This document shows positions 35,801 through 49,456 of a stretch of DNA of 64,000 nucleotides, piece by piece; position 1 is the first letter of the stretch, and every line of letters starts with the position of its first letter. This DNA is from Pyrus communis (lineage: Eukaryota > Streptophyta > Magnoliopsida > Rosales > Rosaceae): contig NC_084811.1 in NCBI RefSeq assembly GCF_963583255.1, forward strand, positions 13,348,088 to 13,412,087. The letters are read 5' to 3'. The position numbers and the translations under genes are program-made. Under the pieces are notes generated by a model. The model was not told where the DNA came from. It did not search any database and saw nothing but the letters and a program-made list of their open reading frames with translations.

Positions 35801-37771
35801 TGAGATGAAAAATTTTCAAACCAAATTTACATTCAAAGAAGTAAGAACATGCTTGTAACCATTACAACATTCAAATCAAAAGATTGAACAACAAAACCCA
35901 AAAAGGTTCACAAACTACAAGACCTAGGCTCTAATACCAGTTGAAGGAAAATATTTGAAAAACTAAGTTCATTAAGCAACATAATACATGCATTTAACAA
36001 ATAAATGGCAGAAGCATGTTTCTATGCACTTTAAAACAAAACTTAAACCATGAAATTCTAAGCCTAGTAGTTGTGGTGAACCAAGACGCAACTAAAAAAC
36101 AAAGTGAGTTGAGAAACTTTTATACGTTTGAAGCATCTCTTTGCTTAGCAAATGGTATTTACCCATGTGAGGGCCTTCTTTCCTTTGTCTCCTTACTCCT
36201 TGGGTCCATGGATGTGGATAGAAGAACTTTGCTTCTTGGCTCCGTATCTTCTTGGATTTGGATGGAGGAATGGATTCTCAAAAAGTCTCCAAAGTTTGAG
36301 ATCCCTAAGTTCAACACCAAGGATGAGTGGAAGGAAGATGATGAGTGATGTGGGAGGAAGAAGATGCTAGTATCTTCCTCCCACAAGGCTAGCCTCCTAG
36401 AGAGATAGAGAGAGCTTGTGTTCTCTCATCCTTCCTCAAAGAAACCTTATTAAGTTGCCTTTTTACTCCACATAAGTGTGTGGCAAACTTGTAATAAGTG
36501 AACCACCACTCCCTCTCCATTTGGCCAGTTTTGTCTAGTTGGATTTGAGTTAATTCCCATTTTGTTTTAGTTATCTTACAGCTTAAACTCAATGGGTCTT
36601 GTGGACCAAAACTCATTTTAGGTCCCGAAACTCGAAACTTACTTAAGGCCTGATATGCACCTTTCCTATGATTAATTAAATTTTAATTAATCATTGTCAT
36701 GTACAATTAAACTATTTAATTGTCCTTACTAATCTTCGTTATTTTCTTCAATTATTACCTTACACGGTGTGTGGTCCATTAGGTTTCTTTTAGCGAGGCA
36801 GTGGGCAATTAAAAACTCTTTCTAATCAAGTGTGAATTGAGACTTACTTTCAATTCTCCCTTTAGTGATTATACATCTTCAGGGCTTCCATAAACCATGA
36901 GTGACACCTAGCAGTATGTCATGACTACCCAAGCTAATCATAAGAGGTTGGAGAACGTATTCAATTTGGGATTACAAATGCAATACGGTTTTTCTCTAAT
37001 ACAATACTTTTGACCACATTATTTGGTTAGATAGTTTATTCATGTCTACCATCCAACGTGATCTCTTACTTATATGATTACCTTGAATGTGATTTGGAAC
37101 GACTTCCTAAATTTCATTCATACTCTAACCAGAGATTCTTAATCATATCATAAAGTATTCTCCCTCAATACTTTGAAGGTTAGAGATCCCTTGTTACGTC
37201 TGCACTTGCCTCCATGGCTAAGTGGCTTAACCCAACTATGTCGTGGACACCGACGGAGTGCCTTTGACATAGTCAAAGATCAATGACCTAACCATAAGAC
37301 AACTATGATGCCTCAAGTCAAAGGACTACTTTGCATTATCCCAACCATGAGTTCTCATGTGACATGAGTATGAGAACTCCTTGTTGATCGCGTTCAGTGG
37401 ATTCATTCTCTATTGAGCACCTACATTCTTGTCTTGATGTCAATCGCATCAATGACTCAAGAACAGTCACTCACCCAAAGAGAAGACATAGTATGTATTG
37501 ATCTTAATTGATCGTCAATGCCCAATTGGCAATCCTATGATCAAGAACATATAGGATATGTATACAGAAGAGAATGGTCTCATGAATCTAACTTCTTTAG
37601 ATCACATTCTCCTAATTAAATATTCCTTGGACGTATCGTGTAAGCATATAACATTTATATGAGACGGCTTTAAACAATAATTTTTGCCCTTATATTAAAC
37701 TATTTTAGTTTAACATGTGAAATGTCCGTAAAGTATCATCATATGATTGGATTTAGGGCACATTTCCAATA
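32841..37771 (-). mobile_element. Copia-type LTR retrotransposon without coding capacity
   Basis: Two diverged copies of one LTR lie in the same orientation. The 5' LTR is 35942-37771 (about 1,830 bp; minus strand start TTGGAAATGTGCCCTAAATC). The partial 3' LTR is 32841-33977. Just inside the 5' LTR, 35928-35939 on the minus strand reads TGGTATTAGAGC, one mismatch from the initiator-Met tRNA primer site. The internal 1.96 kb has no gag or pol frame, so this is a deletion derivative or a LARD-like element. The 3' LTR lacks the ~680 bp that correspond to 35942-36620. LTR divergence is high, so the insertion is old. Confidence 0.75.
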
Positions 37772-37799
37772 AGAATTTCATGTAAGAATTATTTTTCTT

Positions 37800-38110
37800 A
37801 TCGTATTTATTTTACTCGCCCTCTATTGAGCATCTACATACTTCTCTTAGTGTCCTCTACATAAATGGCCTGAGGCAAACCATTTTGCCAATTGATTAAA
37901 AATAGTATGTACCAATCTTACTTAATTACCATTTTGCCAATTGATTAAAAATAGTATGTACCAATCTTACTGAATTATTGATATCCACCTAATAATCCCT
38001 CAACCAGGAAAAAGTTTAGGATATAAGAAGAAAAGCTCTAACCTAACATCTTCAGATTACTTCTTCAGTTCTTCTTATGTTTGTTAGTTGTTATCCTTGG
38101 CTAGTGGTCT
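37800..38110 (-). repeat. Third, decayed fragment of the same Copia LTR
   Basis: CCTCTATTGAGCATCTACAT and the following 250 bp resemble 37420-37620 of the adjacent LTR. Inside it a ~45-bp unit (ACCATTTTGCCAATTGATTA ...) is tandemly duplicated at about 37887-37975. It may be an older nested LTR or a local duplication. Confidence 0.6.
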
Positions 38111-39567
38111 TGCCCCATTATTAGATTATAGATTAATCATTTGTATTTTTTCTAAGAGTTATTAATTTCTAAAATTAGTAATTGACTTTTAGAGCACACA
38201 TTTTGTAACTAACGGAGGTTTGAACATAAACCAAATGTAAAGGCGACATTGATGTGTGGTAATTAACTTTAAAGATGACATATATTAATCGTCTTCAATT
38301 TCAATCATCAAAATGACAAAGGGTCTCAATTTTAAGGACCATTAAAGTTGTGAAACCATATGCCAATGTTCTTTGTAACTTAGCATGTAGCCTTGTAACA
38401 ATCGAGATTGGATTCTTTGTAAGGTAACATGATCATTTTCATTAGTGAAGTCCACTAATCCAGTAAACATGTAAAGCGTGTTTATTGCGTGCACCATTTT
38501 TAATCCCAAAAGGAAAAAAAAAAAACGATAAATTACATGGTTCCTAAAAGCTAAAAATAAAATAACTTAACTCTGTGAAACAAATTTCTTTTTAATTTTA
38601 ATATTTATGTAGCAGCTTCATTATTTTAATCATTTACTGGACTTGTTTGTGCCAGATCACAGTAGTTTTGCAGTAGGAGTATGTACTGAATTAAGTAGGA
38701 TAAAGTAGGTGTTTGGGCCAGTTTAAACACACAAGAATGTGCTTAAGAATGAATCAATTTCATTTTCTACATTCCATCAATCATATAATTACATCATTGA
38801 TCTTCAAATTTGACTTCGAGTCTAAGTAATTTAGCATTTTAAGCCCCCCATCAAGTTGAGTCAATATGTTTTTTGGCACACATGCACCGAGAAAAATTTT
38901 CTCCAGCAAAACCTGAATAAAAGCAGTAAGACATGGTAAACTCATTTATGTATTAGTATGCATGCATGTATAACATTAATTTCAGACATTCAATAAGGTG
39001 GATTTATCTGGACGTGCAAAGGGCGAAACAGCAATTCCCAATTCGTAACTACAATGAATATTAGCAACTTTTTCATTTGAACCTTCTCAGCTCTCCTTCT
39101 TCCATATTGTTGCTTAATGACTGGAATCGTTTATTTTCTAGATCTCTTTAAAATCAACTATGCAAAAGATTAACCAATTTCAGAATTGTTTAGTCATCTA
39201 ATAGGTATCCAATAACTAGATGAACCAAGTTTCTCTTTTAAACACTAAAAGTTTGACAACGTTAATCAGATAATTAAACAGTTTTTTATTTGGTTGATTT
39301 TTTGTGAGTTGGTTTAGAAAGTAGTTGGTTCTGGTCATCAAGCCACATAGCAGGATAAGAAGGAGAGTTGAGAAGATAGAACGAGAAGTTGCTAGCATTG
39401 AATCATTGTGGTAAATTACATTAAGTTTCCTATGAAACAAACAAACTCACATTAGATTAAACTAAAGGTCACTGATCCAACTTTTAATTACTATGAATAA
39501 ATTAAGTATCCTAGCTAGCCACAAGATAACACTAAATGCGTGTGTATATGTATGTATATACATATAC

Positions 39568-39611
<44 letters not shown>

Positions 39612-39778
39612 GTCCGATGAGGAATTTTGATATCAGTTAAACATATATCTTGATCAACCTTGAATTCTTGATGGAAAATTATACAGAGAAAAAGATCGAG
39701 AAACACTACCTTAATTTGTCTGGAAAACAAGCATGCTAGTGATTGATGGATGGATGGAGTCCAATTGCATTGGAACTA
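38111..39778. other. Intergenic region downstream of the S-acyltransferase gene
   Basis: AT-rich, without a recognisable gene. A (CATA)n/(TA)n microsatellite lies at about 39540-39609. Confidence 0.6.
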
Positions 39779-42237
39779 CTACTGATGAGTAGTCCTCTTT
39801 TCATTACCATTAGTAGATGAATTAACTGATCCTAGGTCGGAACTACTCTTCATCCCCCGATGATCATCTAAATTTGTTTTTTCTTCTTGACCGGTATTGT
39901 TATTAGGAAACAAAAAAGGTTTGAATCCAGCAGCAGCAGGTCCAACATCACCGTCTTCTGCTGCCGTCTCTTTCTTTAGATTATTATCGTTAAAGCCACC
40001 GCCACTCAAATTATTATTGTTCCTTTTCTTCTTCATGTTACCATCATCAATGCCACTGTAGTCCAATTTCTGCAGAATATTTGGAACAATGATATTGCCG
40101 CCAGGATCCTTTCCAAACTTATTTCCCTTTTCTATGTCAAATTTCTCTTTGGAGGCGATGAAGCCTCTATTGCTCTCTGAAGCGATGGATGCCATTCCTA
40201 TGTCGACGTCGTTGATGTCCTTAACCGAAACCCATTCTCTGAAGTTAACCATCGAGGGAGGAATCCTTGAGCAGAACACTTCTTTCAGGTTTCCCGGTAG
40301 TCCCTTTGTGTAGGGGTTTTCGTTCTTATCGTAGCGGTATCGGAAATTCTCATATGTTGTCTGTATAAATAGGAAATTAAACCAAGCAGCTAGCTAGTGG
40401 TTAGAATATATACACACAGATTAAGAACTTGGGATCCAAGAACACAAAGAACAAGAAATACCTGGTTTGTGCAAATCAGATAGATATGGAAAACTGTAAG
40501 GCCACCAACAAACCAGACTGCTACAAAGCAGTACACTATTAGAATAACTGATACGATGTCACGCGCCATGGCCCTCCATAGATTGCCTCCTTGTCGAACA
40601 AGGTTGATCCACGAAAACACAAACACATATATGCACAGCAACGTTGAGGACGAAATAAAACAAATGAAAAACGGATAGTTACGCTGCAAACAACCCAAAC
40701 AAGTCGAGTTACAACAAAATTAGGTGATATCACTTAGTATAGTTTAGAGTAAAAATAATGTTTTTTCTAAAAAAATTAACATTTGATTAGTATGTACACG
40801 CACATATGCATGCATGCAGACGAGAGTATAGTAACTAGTAGTGGTGCTAGACACAAGTAGTAGACTTACTAATCCAATACACTGGCCCACCCATGGACAA
40901 TGGTGATCAAATTTCTGAACACAGTTGTTGCAGATGGAACAATGAGAGGCACGTGGTGGACGATACAGCAAACAAGTGTCACAAAATTTGACCTTCACTG
41001 TATGGCCATTGACCGTTACATCCCTTATTCGAGGTATTCTCAAACTGGAGGATTTGCTACTCACCCACTCCATTGAAGGGGTAGGACCGTCATATGCCTC
41101 GCTTGATTCTGGTGTTCGTGCGTTCCGCGGAATAATACCAGGATCTCTACCGGATGTCAAGTATAGAAAAATGAAATCCTGCATGCATAAGAATATATAA
41201 TATAAAACCTTCCTTGAACCAATTCAGATTGGGTTAATTTGCTAGATTAATTTCCTTTATTTATAAAATAATCTAGGAGGAATTAACTAAATAAATTAAA
41301 TTACAATTTACCAACCAAAACAGTGAGGATTATTCCCCCAATTAGTACGGGATAGTCATAATGTCCATCTTGTCGTCTCATCATTACAAGCATTCTTATG
41401 CAGAATGCTAGTGCAGGACATCCAATCAAAAAGCTTGTTAGAAACAGCGATGCAGCGTCATGACCAAACACAATTCTTCCACCGCACAAAAATTTCTGAC
41501 AACACGTTCAAGTTTTCCACTAGTGTTAGTCCATATATATATATATAATTATATATGTAGATATATGACAATCAAGTGTGAAATTTATTAATGACTTCAT
41601 TTGTTTATTCTACGTACGTACTTGTACGCAGCTAGGTATGTACAAACTTTTGACATCGATATCCATGAACTAAATTGTAAATTTAATTTTGAAGTTAGCT
41701 TTAGTTGCCTTTAGAGTAGTTTGAAAGAACAATATTGCATGAAAAAGAAATGATTGATAATCATTGTACGTGCCTCAGAATAACATATTTATGTTCATCC
41801 TTGATTAGTACTGCTTTTTGCAGGTCATTAGGAAGACAAAATTATTAATTAATTCCAGTTTATGACCTCGATCATATATAAATTCGTAAAATCATACATC
41901 CAAATGGGTAAATAGTTGATGAAATTAATCATAAGAAGAGGCATCAAAAGGGGATCAGTTTGTTACAAAAACCAAACGAATGATTCGGTCTGCATAAACA
42001 AGATCTCTCTCTAGCTAACTACAAGGTTCTATCCTATGAGAGCAACAGATTAATTAAAACAAGCACAAGATAAGAGATAATAATCATAATCATGTGAGAG
42101 GTAAATTAAAAATAAACCATACGTACATTGTTACCCTGCCACACAAGGTATAGCCTTTCTCTTTCAGGGGGAGGAGGGGCCGCCGCGGCTGTGTCGTCGG
42201 AGGGAGCATCCCAGACTTGGTTCTTTCTCCTGCTCAT
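39779..42237 (-). CDS. DHHC-type protein S-acyltransferase (5 exons, 467 aa)
   Basis: Exons: 42127-42237, 41316-41495, 40870-41178, 40462-40683, 39779-40360, all GT-AG and in frame. The protein starts [12 protein letters not shown], followed by two N-terminal membrane segments ([17 protein letters not shown] and [20 protein letters not shown]). A DPG motif ([10 protein letters not shown]) precedes the Cys-rich domain [18 protein letters not shown] with the catalytic DHHC at residues 188-191. Two more membrane segments follow (exon 4), then [11 protein letters not shown], the conserved TTxE motif, at 275. The long C-terminal tail is Asn/Lys-rich. The family transfers palmitate to cysteines of membrane-associated proteins at endomembranes or the plasma membrane. 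It resembles the Arabidopsis PAT05-PAT09 clade; the exact orthologue is not assignable here. The exon 2 donor (TTG|GTTGGT) is weak but is required by the frame. Confidence 0.93.
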
Positions 42238-43060
42238 TTCTTGTTTTTTTCTTTTAATTTTAGTTTTGATTTTTTATGGTTTCTTCAACAAATAATCTCC
42301 CTTTATTCGCATATATACCCGCATCAAAATGATATCGATAGAACCATTTTTTGATCTGCTGGGTAATAAGCGAATGAAATGAGATTAAAAACACAGCTGG
42401 GGTTGCAGGAGGAGGATGCTCTCTTTACATTATCATCTGGGTTAGGCTTGTGGCTTCCTCCCTCTCTCTCTCTCTCTCTCTCTCTGTTTCTTTTTTATTT
42501 ATTTATTTATTTGTTTTAATTTGAAAGTTTATGATTTTATTACCTGTTTTGGGTCAAAGCACAGCTGCCTGTGCCGGTGCTCCCCCGTATTCACAATTTT
42601 CTCACCCGCACCTGTCTTACAACCCCTCTCCAACAAACTTGCTGGCTTCCCAACCCTACCGCTTTTTTCGCGCCCAAAACCAACATTACTTTTGCGCTTG
42701 CACCTACCCTTCATTCATTCAACTGCACCTATGTATATAATATAGGGAAATTAGTCATCATACACTGATTTCAAAGGTGTTTAGCAAAATTAGAAATATA
42801 GATGCCAATTATAACGTATTGATAGGATTCTTTAACCATATTGTATTGAGATAAATTTGTTACAATATCAATAATGTTGAAATACTGCATATATTGTATT
42901 GAGATGATGTAGGTATTGTTGATACGATATGTACTATAATGTGAGTATATTGTCTCTATGTTGTATATTTATTCACGATATTGTTTTTTATATGAGAAGC
43001 AATTGTGGTTTGCTACGCACCTATCAAGAGGGTTTGGTGCATGCTTAATGTGACTTCAAC
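42238..43060 (-). promoter_or_regulatory. Upstream region of the S-acyltransferase gene
   Basis: A (CT)n tract lies at about 42460-42484, roughly 230 bp upstream of the ATG. The rest is AT-rich with no gene. Confidence 0.4.
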
Positions 43061-43062
43061 CA

Positions 43063-43165
43063 GGGCCGGCCCTAACCCGCTGCAACTGCTCGGGGCCCAA
43101 AAAAATGAGGGGTACCCAAAAAAATTGCGTTGGTTCATACATACATACATACATACATACATATG
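43063..43165 (+). mobile_element. hAT-like terminus followed by a (CATA)n microsatellite
   Basis: CAGGGCCGGCCCTAACCCGC at 43063 resembles ends of plant hAT elements (CAGGGCCGGC). The stretch 43139-43160 is a CATA repeat, and 43366-43387 is (TA)n. No other part of the element is recognised; 43166-43547 holds nothing else I can name. Confidence 0.4.
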
Positions 43166-43547
43166 GTTTTGTTTTGCTTAGATACATAATAAATGTTCAT
43201 AATTCATAATAGTGTATATGAGTTGCCAGCATGGTTTTGTTTGATTTTTGTTTCCTTTCCCACCCAGGTTCAATTCCTTCTCTCACCACAAAGATGGTAA
43301 TTTTTGTTTTTTTGTTTTTTTCATTTTTTGTCATGTCTCTACTTTAAATAACAAAGAAATAGTAATATATATATATATATATATATAAAGTGAGAGTCCC
43401 AGTTTGGTGAAGCATTCAGAAATGCCAACAAAGCCCTCACTTCGTACACAAAAAACAAAAAAAAAAACTGTCAAAAAAATAGGGTTAAAAACGTAATAAT
43501 CCCGAATTCTCAATGACATTAATTCACAACCGTTGGATAAGATACTC

Positions 43548-44313
43548 TGATAGGAGCATATTTCTGCTACTTAGTTATGTTGTTTCCTTGCATTTAGTTA
43601 CTTAATTACTATCTATTTTAGTCTTTTAAGCTATTTTCGTATGTTTTTAGGTCCTAATGGCAAAAGGAGCAAGAAAATGCATTTTGAGGCTATTTGGAGC
43701 AGTTTTGGGCATGGATTGGATAGCTTAACTATGGAGCAATGTGGATGGACGAAATTGAAGTCAAGGAGGGCTAGGAAAGGCTACAAATATGAAGAAAGAA
43801 GTCCAAATGCAAAGAAGATAAGGAAATAGCAAGAAATGAGGAACCTTATCCAAATTTCCTTATCTTATCCAAACCTTATCCAACCTTATCTTATCTTATC
43901 CTATCCTAATCTTTTCCTACCTTAATTCCAACTTCAAAGAGGACTCCTTTTCACATTAAATCACCTAAATATCAAGTTCTAGAAGCCCTATTTTCGTGCA
44001 TTAAGTTTATGCCACATGTAACCCTTCTAGAAGTTCTAGAATCTGCCACAAGGACCATTCCTTGTCCTCCTTGGAATCTAATTGAAAGTATCCTTGTTCT
44101 TTGGTGATTTGGAGTCCTAATTCCTCTCATTTTCAGCCCAAATTCGTGCCTCCCCTTCACCCTATAAATACTTGATGCCACAACACTCAAAAACCACCAC
44201 CCTCTACCACAAATTCACACCACACCATCCACCACACCTCAAGAGCCTAAATTCACACAAATCCCCATTGTTGGTAGCAAGGAAGGAAGGAGGAGCCACC
44301 TGGAGTGTTTTAA
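43548..44313 (+). mobile_element. Plus-oriented LTR fragment of an Athila-related element
   Basis: It starts TGATAGGAGCATATT, the reverse complement of the other LTR ends in this window (ATATGCTCCTATCA), so it points the opposite way to the two large elements. A promoter-like CCTATAAATA lies at 44161-44170. It ends where the older minus-strand LTR starts (44314). The remainder may lie beyond 64000, on the far side of the nested elements. Confidence 0.7.
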
Positions 44314-46380
44314 TGCGAGATTTATACGCACACAAATTAAACCCTCTTTTTGTCAATTGTAGTAAGTATGTAAGTAGGGATCGTTCTGGACTGGGGATTA
44401 GGAGGGATTGTTAATCACTTGGAATTGACTCAAAAACGTAAAAACACAATATAAAACACTATACTAGACTCAAAGAATGCAAAACTAAACTTTAAAACAC
44501 TAAAACAAACCGAAAGACTTAAACAAGACCCAAAACACTCAAAACTGCCTTAAAAACACTTTCTGGGCAGTTTTGAGCACTTTGAGTACTTTGGACGAAT
44601 TTTGGGAAATAAATTGATTCAAAACACTTAGAAACACAAACTAAATTGATTTCTAACTAATTTGACAAGAAAGAAAAGGGGGGTTTAGATTTGACGAAAA
44701 TTGAAATAACGAAACAAATTAATATTAAAACAGAATGTAAATATGAAATTGATGAAATGGAATGAATGCTAGCTAAGGGGTTCATCTCCACACATGTTAT
44801 ACTTACATAATAAAATGATTTCCAATTGCATTTCAATAAACGATGAAACTCAACACCCCGGGTTAATTAGGTCCGCTTAAATTAACCGTCAAGTTCTCCT
44901 TAAGTTAATGAATTGGACGGGTTAGCGCAACGCAATCCACAACATTCTCCAAAAGTCCTTTACGTGAACAGCACAATAAAGATACAATCAAAGATCATTA
45001 AGCATCATGAAAATTATAAGTATTGACGAGGCATTCGTTACTATGGAATACGCATGAAACTTATGCCAAGAATTCGTTTAACGCGATTGTTTATAAGCAA
45101 CCTCCACTACTTGTGAATATAAGTTCGTAACTATTAGGTGAAACTTACTTATATTCTAGCGTCATATTCATGCATGAAAATTAAGTGTGCACTCTCAATA
45201 AACATACATAAATAAGTTATCAATCAAACAGTTAAACAAATTGAATCCACAACTTATGAAACGCAATTAGAAGTAATCAAATCAAAATGCAAGCATAAAC
45301 ATATATTTCGAATCACCCCCTAGCTAAAGGGGGTTTAGTTCCTCATGCGTACAAAACAAAGAGAATCAAAGAAACACCTAAACATTCCAACAACTCAAAC
45401 TTGAATTGTATGAACGTTTAGGCCCTCTTCTCTTCCATTCCTCATTCGTACAAAACAAAGAGTATTGAAATTAAACATTGAAATCAAAGAAACACCTAAA
45501 CATTCCAACAACTCAAACTTGAATTGTATGAACGTTTAGACACTCTTCTCTTCCTCTTCGTTGTAGCACAAGGTCTAAGGATAGTTTGATGGTGTGAATG
45601 TTTTGGTGAGTGGTGAAAATGGAAGGATGGTGGTGTTTGGATTAATAGGGAAGGCACGGCAATAAGGAAATGGTTGGTGTTTGTGACTGAAATGTGTATG
45701 GAAGAGTGTATATGAATTGAGGTGTAATGGATGCTTATTTATAGGTGAAATGGGGGGAACATGACAACTAGGAGGGAATGTGGCTGCATGTTTGAATGAT
45801 TAAACGATGCATGTGGGTTGGAAATGCATGTGCAATGAATATGTGGCTGCAATGTAAGGGGACAACCTGGAAATGAATGTGAATGTGCACGACAAGGATT
45901 CTTTGGTGCTGAAAATGCATGTGTAAGCATGTGTTGGCTGAATTAAAAAATGTGAGGGAATGATGAAAGGGGAAACATGACAGCTAGGTTGGTTGGTGGC
46001 TGCCATGGAGGTGTGGAATGATGATGAATGCTAGGTTGGAAAGGTGTGTATTTGGCTGGAATGAATGGGGAAGCACGACAAAGATTGTTTTGATTGCTGG
46101 AATGAAGTGATGTGCACGGCAAAGGAGAGTGTTGGGTGATGGGTGCATGTGTTTGAATGATTAAAGAGTAAATGGTTAATGAATGGTTCTTTGTTGATGG
46201 TGGCTGCAATAGATTAAAGGGTGAATGCATGTGGCTGATTTATGTGAATGATTATGGGTGCATGTGGGTTGGAAATGATTAAAGAGTGAGGGTATGCACG
46301 ACATAATGGTTGAATTATGAAGAGTGAATGCATGTGGCTGATTTATGAAGATGCATGTGCAATGAAGTGGAATGGATGTG
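44314..46380 (-). mobile_element. Older Athila-type element, interrupted 3' LTR (first part)
   Basis: The sequence starts TGCGAGATTTATACGCAC and aligns by eye with the young LTR (AAATTAAACCCTC, TAGGGATCGTTCTGGAC, ACCGTCAAGTTCTCC, CTAGCTAAAGGGGGTTTAG), with many differences. TTATTTATAG at 45735-45744 is the LTR TATA box on the minus strand. It is cut at 46380 by insertion of the young element and resumes at 60821. Two tandem ~110-bp copies (AACACCTAAACATTCCAACA-ACTCAAACTTG) lie at about 45370-45540. Confidence 0.85.
46376..46380 (+). repeat. Target-site duplication ATGTG (left)
   Basis: ATGTG directly precedes the young LTR. The same five bases follow the other end at 60816-60820. Confidence 0.9.
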
Positions 46381-48624
46381 TGATGCAAGAATTACTTGAC
46401 ACTCAAATTAAACCCTCGTTTGACAATTGTAGTAGAATGGATAAGTGAGGGATCGTTCTAGACCGGGGATTAGGAGGGCTTGCTAAAACCTTCTAAATTG
46501 ACTTAAAAACATAAAAACTAAATTAAAATACTCTTAACAAGACTACTATGACTCAGAATGGCTTTGAAAAACTCAAATTGTCTAAAACAATCAAATTGAC
46601 TCAAATAGAAGCTAGAACTTGATTTAGACGAATTTGCAATTGTTTATCACTCCAAAAGCTTTAAAGATACACAAATAAAACAAATACGAATGATTAAGAC
46701 TTTAACAAAATAGGGGGGGGAATTGTGGTTGGACGATATTAAATTAAAAAGACAGAATATAATTGAAGGCAAAATGTAAATATGAATGTGATAAAAATAT
46801 GGATGATGGAATAGCTAAGGGGTTCTTCTCCACACATGTTACACTTGCAATACAAGATTGATTTTCGGTTGGTCTTTCGATAAATTATGAAACTCAATGC
46901 TCCAAGTTAATTAGGTCCGCTTAAATTAACTTTCAAATTTCCCTAAATTCATTGGATTGAATGGAATACGCATTACAACCAAATTATTCTTAATCAAAGT
47001 CCCTAACTATGGAATACGCATGATAGAGACATTCAACAAAGATCATTAAGTTCAATGAAAATTATAAGTGTTGACGAGGCACTCGTTACTATGGAATACG
47101 CATGAAACTTATGCCAAGAATTCGTTTAACGCGATTGTTTATAAGCAACCTCCACTACTTGTGAATATAAGTTCATAACGATTAGGTGAAACTCACTTAT
47201 ATTCTAGCGTCATATTCATGCATGAAAATTAAGCTTGCAATCTTAATGAACATACATAAATAATTTATCAATCAAACAGTTAAACGAATTGAATCCACAA
47301 CTTATGAAATACCAACCAAAAGTAATCAATTCATATTGCAAATATAAACATAGTTTCGAATCACCCCCTAGCTAAAGGGGGTTTAGTTCCTCATAACTTT
47401 GAAATCAAAGAAACACCTAAACATTCCAACAACTCAAACGTGAATTGTATGAACGTTTAGGCACTCTTCTCTTCCCTTCTCATACGTACAAAACAAAGAG
47501 AATTAAATTTAAACTTTGAAATCAAAGAAACACCTAAACATTCCAACAACTCAAACTTGAATTGTATGAACGTTTAAGCACTCTTTTCTTCCTCGTTGTT
47601 GTAGCACAAGGTCTAAGGTGAGCTTTGGGGATTATGTGAAGTGTTTTGGAGGGATGGGAAGTGGTTGGATAGTGGCTGCAATGAAGGAGAAAAACTGCAC
47701 AGAAAATGGAAGTGTTTGTAACTGAAAATGTGTATGGAAGAGTGAATGAATTTTGAGGAGTGTTGGATGCTTATTTATAGGTGAAATGGGGGAACAAAAG
47801 AGGGAATATTGCAGCTAGGAGGGGATGAATGATTATGGGTGCATGTGTTTGGAATAATGAAGGGGGAATGTATGTAATAAAACAACTAGGAAAAGTTATG
47901 GAAAGTTGGAAATGGGAGTGGGAACTCACGACATTGTTGGGTTGTTTATGGGAGAATAAATGTATGATAATGGCTAAATAATTAAAGGGAATGAATGGGA
48001 GTGACACTAGGTTGGTTATGCATGTGAATGCAAGGAGGAAAGCTGAAAATGCAAGGGAAGCTCACGGCACAATGTTGTTTTGCTTCTTGAAATGCATGTG
48101 AATGCATTTGAGTGTAATATGAAAAGAATGACTAATTAATGTATGTAGGGTTGATATGCATGTGAATTAGGTTGGAAAGAGGTGGAAGTGGAATGTTATG
48201 CAATGATAATGTCTTGTAAAGATGCTAATAAATAATGCATGTAGGGTTAGCTAGGTTGGCTTTGTTTGGGTGCATGTATGTTAATGGTGGTTTTGCATGT
48301 GAATTGATGGATTGTTTTTGATGGAATGGATGGTTCTTTGCATGGCTATAAGGGATAGAATAAGAGAGAATGGGCTAGGCCCTTTGTTTTATGTCCAAAG
48401 TGAAAATAAGGCCTTCAAATTCGTCCAAACTTTGGCTCCATGGATAAGCTATCCAATCCATGCCCAAAAATGCTCCAAATGGCCTCAAAATGCACTTTCT
48501 TGCTCCCTAAGCCCTTAGAACCTGAAAACACACAAAAGAAGCATAAAGAACTAAAATAACTAAAGAAACATAACGTAAATGTACGAGAACAAGCCATTTA
48601 AGTCGCATGAATATGCTCCTATCA
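46381..48624 (-). repeat. 3' LTR of the young Athila-type element
   Basis: It runs from TGATGCAAGAATTAC to GAATATGCTCCTATCA, 2,244 bp, with TG...CA ends. The TATA box is TTATTTATAG at 47771-47780 (CTATAAATAA on the minus strand). Compared with the other LTR at a constant offset of 12,191, the only difference I saw is A at 47931 versus G at 60122. Confidence 0.93.
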
Positions 48625-48640
48625 AATACCCCCACACTTA
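48625..48640 (-). other. Polypurine tract of the young element
   Basis: The minus strand reads TAAGTGTGGGGGTATT directly before the 3' LTR, the expected primer for plus-strand DNA synthesis. The older element has the same tract at 61280-61295. Confidence 0.85.
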
Positions 48641-49406
48641 GCTTTTGCTAGTCCTCGAGCAAAACAGAATAAAAACAAATAAACAAAACGACACTAAACA
48701 CGTAAAACACATCCTAAACCTTCCAACAACCGTCTTAGGGATTTCCAATGCACATGACATGTTAAAAATCATCATTCTCACAGATTTTTAGTCATCTTCA
48801 CACTTAAGTACATTCTTAATCATAGTCACCATATACTAGTTCACAATTAAGCATTTAAAACCATGTTTTGAATGTAGTAACATGCCTTAGAGAATTTGCT
48901 CAATTCCTTACAAGATATGTACTCGATTTTCACTCAGAATTTCTAACTACACACCCTAATCTAGTCATATGTGAGAAGATTGATGTAAACATGAAAACGA
49001 ACACTCACATATATGTATCATAAAGAGAGCAATTTTTGGAGTTAATAAGCATGTTTAGGTATGATCTCATGAATGGAATGCTACTACTTAGAATGAGAAC
49101 CAGTGATTCCATAAGCTCATATCAATTTCAAACTCCGCAAATTGAAACACATAACACTCAAGATAGAAGTTGAGGGAGGTAACGGGGCTAAGGGTAATGG
49201 TTTAACAAAGAAAGGTAGAGTACACAAACGTTCTTAAAGCAATAGTGAGCAAAGTATTGAATTAGGCACTTAGAATTCCCTTTAGAACGCAGAAGTTAAC
49301 TTTGAACACCCAAGGGGAAGTCACAACACTTAGGGCCATATTCAAACTTTTTGGGCCCTTTCATCAACAATCACACTTGTGAGTCCATTCTCACTTATTT
49401 TCACTC

Positions 49407-49456
<50 letters not shown>

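Noticed and set aside
36016..36348. 110-codon plus-strand frame
   Set aside because: It lies fully inside the Copia-type 5' LTR and has no known domain.
45739..46388. Several minus-strand frames rich in His, Ser and Pro
   Set aside because: They are translations of the low-complexity GCATGTG-rich part of the older LTR, and the same kind of frames appear in other LTR copies.
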